A DNA stretch of 64,000 nucleotides, from the NCBI RefSeq assembly GCF_029478095.1, contig NZ_JAKOAV010000018.1, positions 1 through 64,000 on the forward strand, read 5' to 3'. Shown here piece by piece: positions 62,617 through 64,000 of the stretch. The notes under the pieces are model-generated. The model did no database searches. It was not told the origin of the DNA and worked only from the letters and a program-made list of their open reading frames with translations. Every line of letters starts with the position of its first letter. Position 1 is the first letter of the stretch. This DNA comes from Pelotomaculum isophthalicicum JI (GTDB taxonomy: Bacteria; Bacillota; Desulfotomaculia; Desulfotomaculales; Pelotomaculaceae). The translations under genes were made by a program, and so were the position numbers.

Positions 62617-63238
62617 TCATATTTTCCCGGCAAATATCAATAAAGCTATGCAAGATTCCGGCAGTCGCGCCCCAAATCAGCCTATTGCCATATTCATAGA
62701 AATATACCGGTAACGTTCCCAGAACACGCCAGCCTTCCTTGTAATACGCGGGGAGCCTGTCAAAAGGAAAATCGGCTGCGTAGCGGGTACCCACATCAAT
62801 GCTGCTTTGAGCGGGTCGAGCCGACAAGAAGTACTTCACCGGCGCCAGAAAAACTTCCTGCACCTCATCCGGGCTGGGTACTATTTTAGCATTTCCGGCG
62901 ATCCTTCCAACATAGGGATATATTAATGCCCCGACCGGGCTGATAAAATAATCCAAGGGTCCAATCAGTTCAATTTGTTCCCTTAAGACACCCAATTCCT
63001 CCACAGTTTCACGGACTGCTGTATCTTGCGGGCGGCTCAGTTCACCACTCTCCACCATACCGCCCGGGAAGCATATTTCACCCGGTTGTCTTTTTAAGCT
63101 GCTGGAGCGGACTTCAAAGAGCACTTGCATTTCACCGTCAACTTCGATGATAGGTACTAATACCGCTGAAATGAAATATCCTCTCAAATTATGTAATTTT
63201 GGTTGTCTGTTGTTTAGCAGTCTCTTGAGATTTTCCAA
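62600..63238 (-). CDS. Nudix hydrolase, CoA pyrophosphatase-like
   Basis: 212 residues. The Nudix box is GGMVESGELSRPQDTAVRETVEELGV, fitting G-x5-E-x7-R-E-x-x-E-E-x-G. The preceding RSSSLKRQPGEICFPGG is the extension shared by NudL/YeaB-type CoA and acyl-CoA diphosphatases. The last residues (MIISSQ) and stop are contributed by an interspersed repeat. Substrate inferred from subfamily only. Confidence 0.88.
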   Translation of the reverse strand: MENLKRLLNNRQPKLHNLRGYFISAVLVPIIEVDGEMQVLFEVRSSSLKRQPGEICFPGGMVESGELSRPQDTAVRETVEELGVLREQIELIGPLDYFISPVGALIYPYVGRIAGNAKIVPSPDEVQEVFLAPVKYFLSARPAQSSIDVGTRYAADFPFDRLPAYYKEGWRVLGTLPVYFYEYGNRLIWGATAGILHSFIDICRENMIISSQ

Positions 63239-63356
63239 TCTGTTTACTCCTTTTAATACCGGTGGCCCGTGGCCGGCATGCGCTAATGATAAACCTCCTT
63301 AACGGAGGCTCGCAATTAATGATCGCTATTAATATATTTTCAGCTACGGCAGTTTG

Positions 63357-63941
63357 TTACGCTGAAGCAAGGACGTTGTCACCGTCTTCCGTAGATTCAT
63401 CAAGAGCATCCAGCCTTACCTCTTTTATTTGGCTCTCCTCCTCACTGTCAAGGAATCTGGCCTGGGCTTCCAATAGGGCGCGGAACTGCATCCTGAATAC
63501 CTGCGCCTGCCTTTCAAGCCGGCTATGTTCTTCTATGATTTGACTAACTTTTTCTTCCGCTTCAGATATCATCGCGGCGGCTTGCCGTTCGGCCTTTTCA
63601 ATGATGGCGACTGCTTCCTGCTCGGCTTCCCGGTTTAACTGTTCCGCCTCAATCCGGGCACGATCCAGTGTCAATTGTGATTCTTTTTCGGTGTTTTGCC
63701 TTAACTCATCAGCATTTTTCTGGGCTAAAATCATGGTTTTCTTCAGAACTTCTTCAATCTCCCGGTAACGGGCCATATTCTGCTCAGCCTGGTCCAACCG
63801 TTCTTTTAGATCCAGATTTTCTTTATTTAATATCTCGTAGTCTTGCGTCACCCGATCTAAAAAAGAATCAACTTCTTCACTATTATAACCCCGTAAAGAA
63901 TGGCGGAACTCTTTTTTTTGGATATCCAACGGTGTTAACAT
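63357..63941 (-). CDS. divIVA: DivIVA domain protein
   Basis: About 194 residues. The N-terminal membrane-curvature domain (LTPLDIQKKEFRHSLRGYNSEEVDSFLDRVTQDYEIL) is followed by a long coiled coil rich in Ala/Glu/Gln. Such proteins mark poles and division sites and recruit partners. ATG at 63941 has GAGGTG 9 bases upstream, better than the upstream ATG. Close to the window edge; the rest of the operon lies beyond. Confidence 0.92.
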   Translation of the reverse strand: MLTPLDIQKKEFRHSLRGYNSEEVDSFLDRVTQDYEILNKENLDLKERLDQAEQNMARYREIEEVLKKTMILAQKNADELRQNTEKESQLTLDRARIEAEQLNREAEQEAVAIIEKAERQAAAMISEAEEKVSQIIEEHSRLERQAQVFRMQFRALLEAQARFLDSEEESQIKEVRLDALDESTEDGDNVLASA

Positions 63942-64000
63942 TATCGTTTTCACCTCAGTTGTCATTCTCTGATAATTTACCTTAATAGCTATTACGCATA

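Overview
The window looks like chromosome from an anaerobic, Gram-positive clostridial bacterium of the Desulfotomaculum/Pelotomaculum/Peptococcaceae type. This is inferred from strong AGGAGG-type ribosome binding sites, frequent TTG/GTG starts, a T-box leader before ileS, DivIVA, oxygen-sensitive radical-dehydratase-type reductases and a mercury-methylation gene pair. No rRNA, tRNA or CRISPR array was seen.

Layout. 0-14.3 kb is accessory sequence: a 5'-truncated carotenoid oxygenase, a VOC protein, an AlkD-like glycosylase, a molybdopterin oxidoreductase divergent from a MerR regulator, a VanY-type carboxypeptidase, a GNAT, a frameshifted lipoprotein, DUF5714, a YbgC thioesterase, a frameshifted PQQ-type sugar dehydrogenase, MazG and TatD. 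14.6-17.3 kb holds a large serine recombinase with a small upstream ORF. It abuts the first ~50 codons of an NRAMP (mntH-like) gene whose remainder is gone; an MntR/DtxR regulator follows.

17.4-29.8 kb is the most striking part. A double-cubane-type reductase (YjiM/YjiL family) plus activase leads into a compact set: CxxC thioredoxin-like protein, efflux permease, lipoprotein ending in Cys-Cys, two Cys-rich substrate-binding lipoproteins, an ABC permease, its ATPase and a DsrE-like protein. This composition matches what I remember as the SAO (selenocysteine-assisted organometal) family set. The permease reading frame is interrupted by one in-frame TGA followed by a hairpin at SECIS-like spacing, so it may be a selenoprotein. 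A second activase/dehydratase module follows, its last gene decayed by internal deletions. Converging on it from the other strand are hgcA and hgcB, the corrinoid protein and ferredoxin that methylate mercury, with their own promoter and palindromes in the leader. My reading is an organomercury/organometal island: HgcAB makes methylmercury, and the Cys-rich ABC, efflux and thiol proteins may move or handle organometal. The linkage is inference.

30-39 kb: sbcD-sbcC, a DEDDh exonuclease, typA, a deleted isochorismatase-family gene, an orphan protein with the 'LQRTIGNQAV' motif of contractile-injection-system cargo plus a nucleotidyltransferase motif, and a second MerR paralogue beside a membrane methyltransferase. 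Both MerR genes have 19-bp-spacer promoters. 40.8-54.5 kb is a glycogen operon on the minus strand (glgB, glgP, glgC, glgD, glgA, and a natural GH13-GH77 fusion), preceded by a second glgC and a gutted glgD. 54.9-64 kb is housekeeping: RluD-type pseudouridine synthase, lspA, ileS with its T-box, a chemotaxis receptor, YggU, a Nudix hydrolase and DivIVA, with short interspersed repeats that supply the stop codons of ileS and the Nudix gene.

At least eight genes are broken, three of them by internal deletions of tens to hundreds of codons. Either this genome is decaying or the assembly has indel errors; reads would decide.
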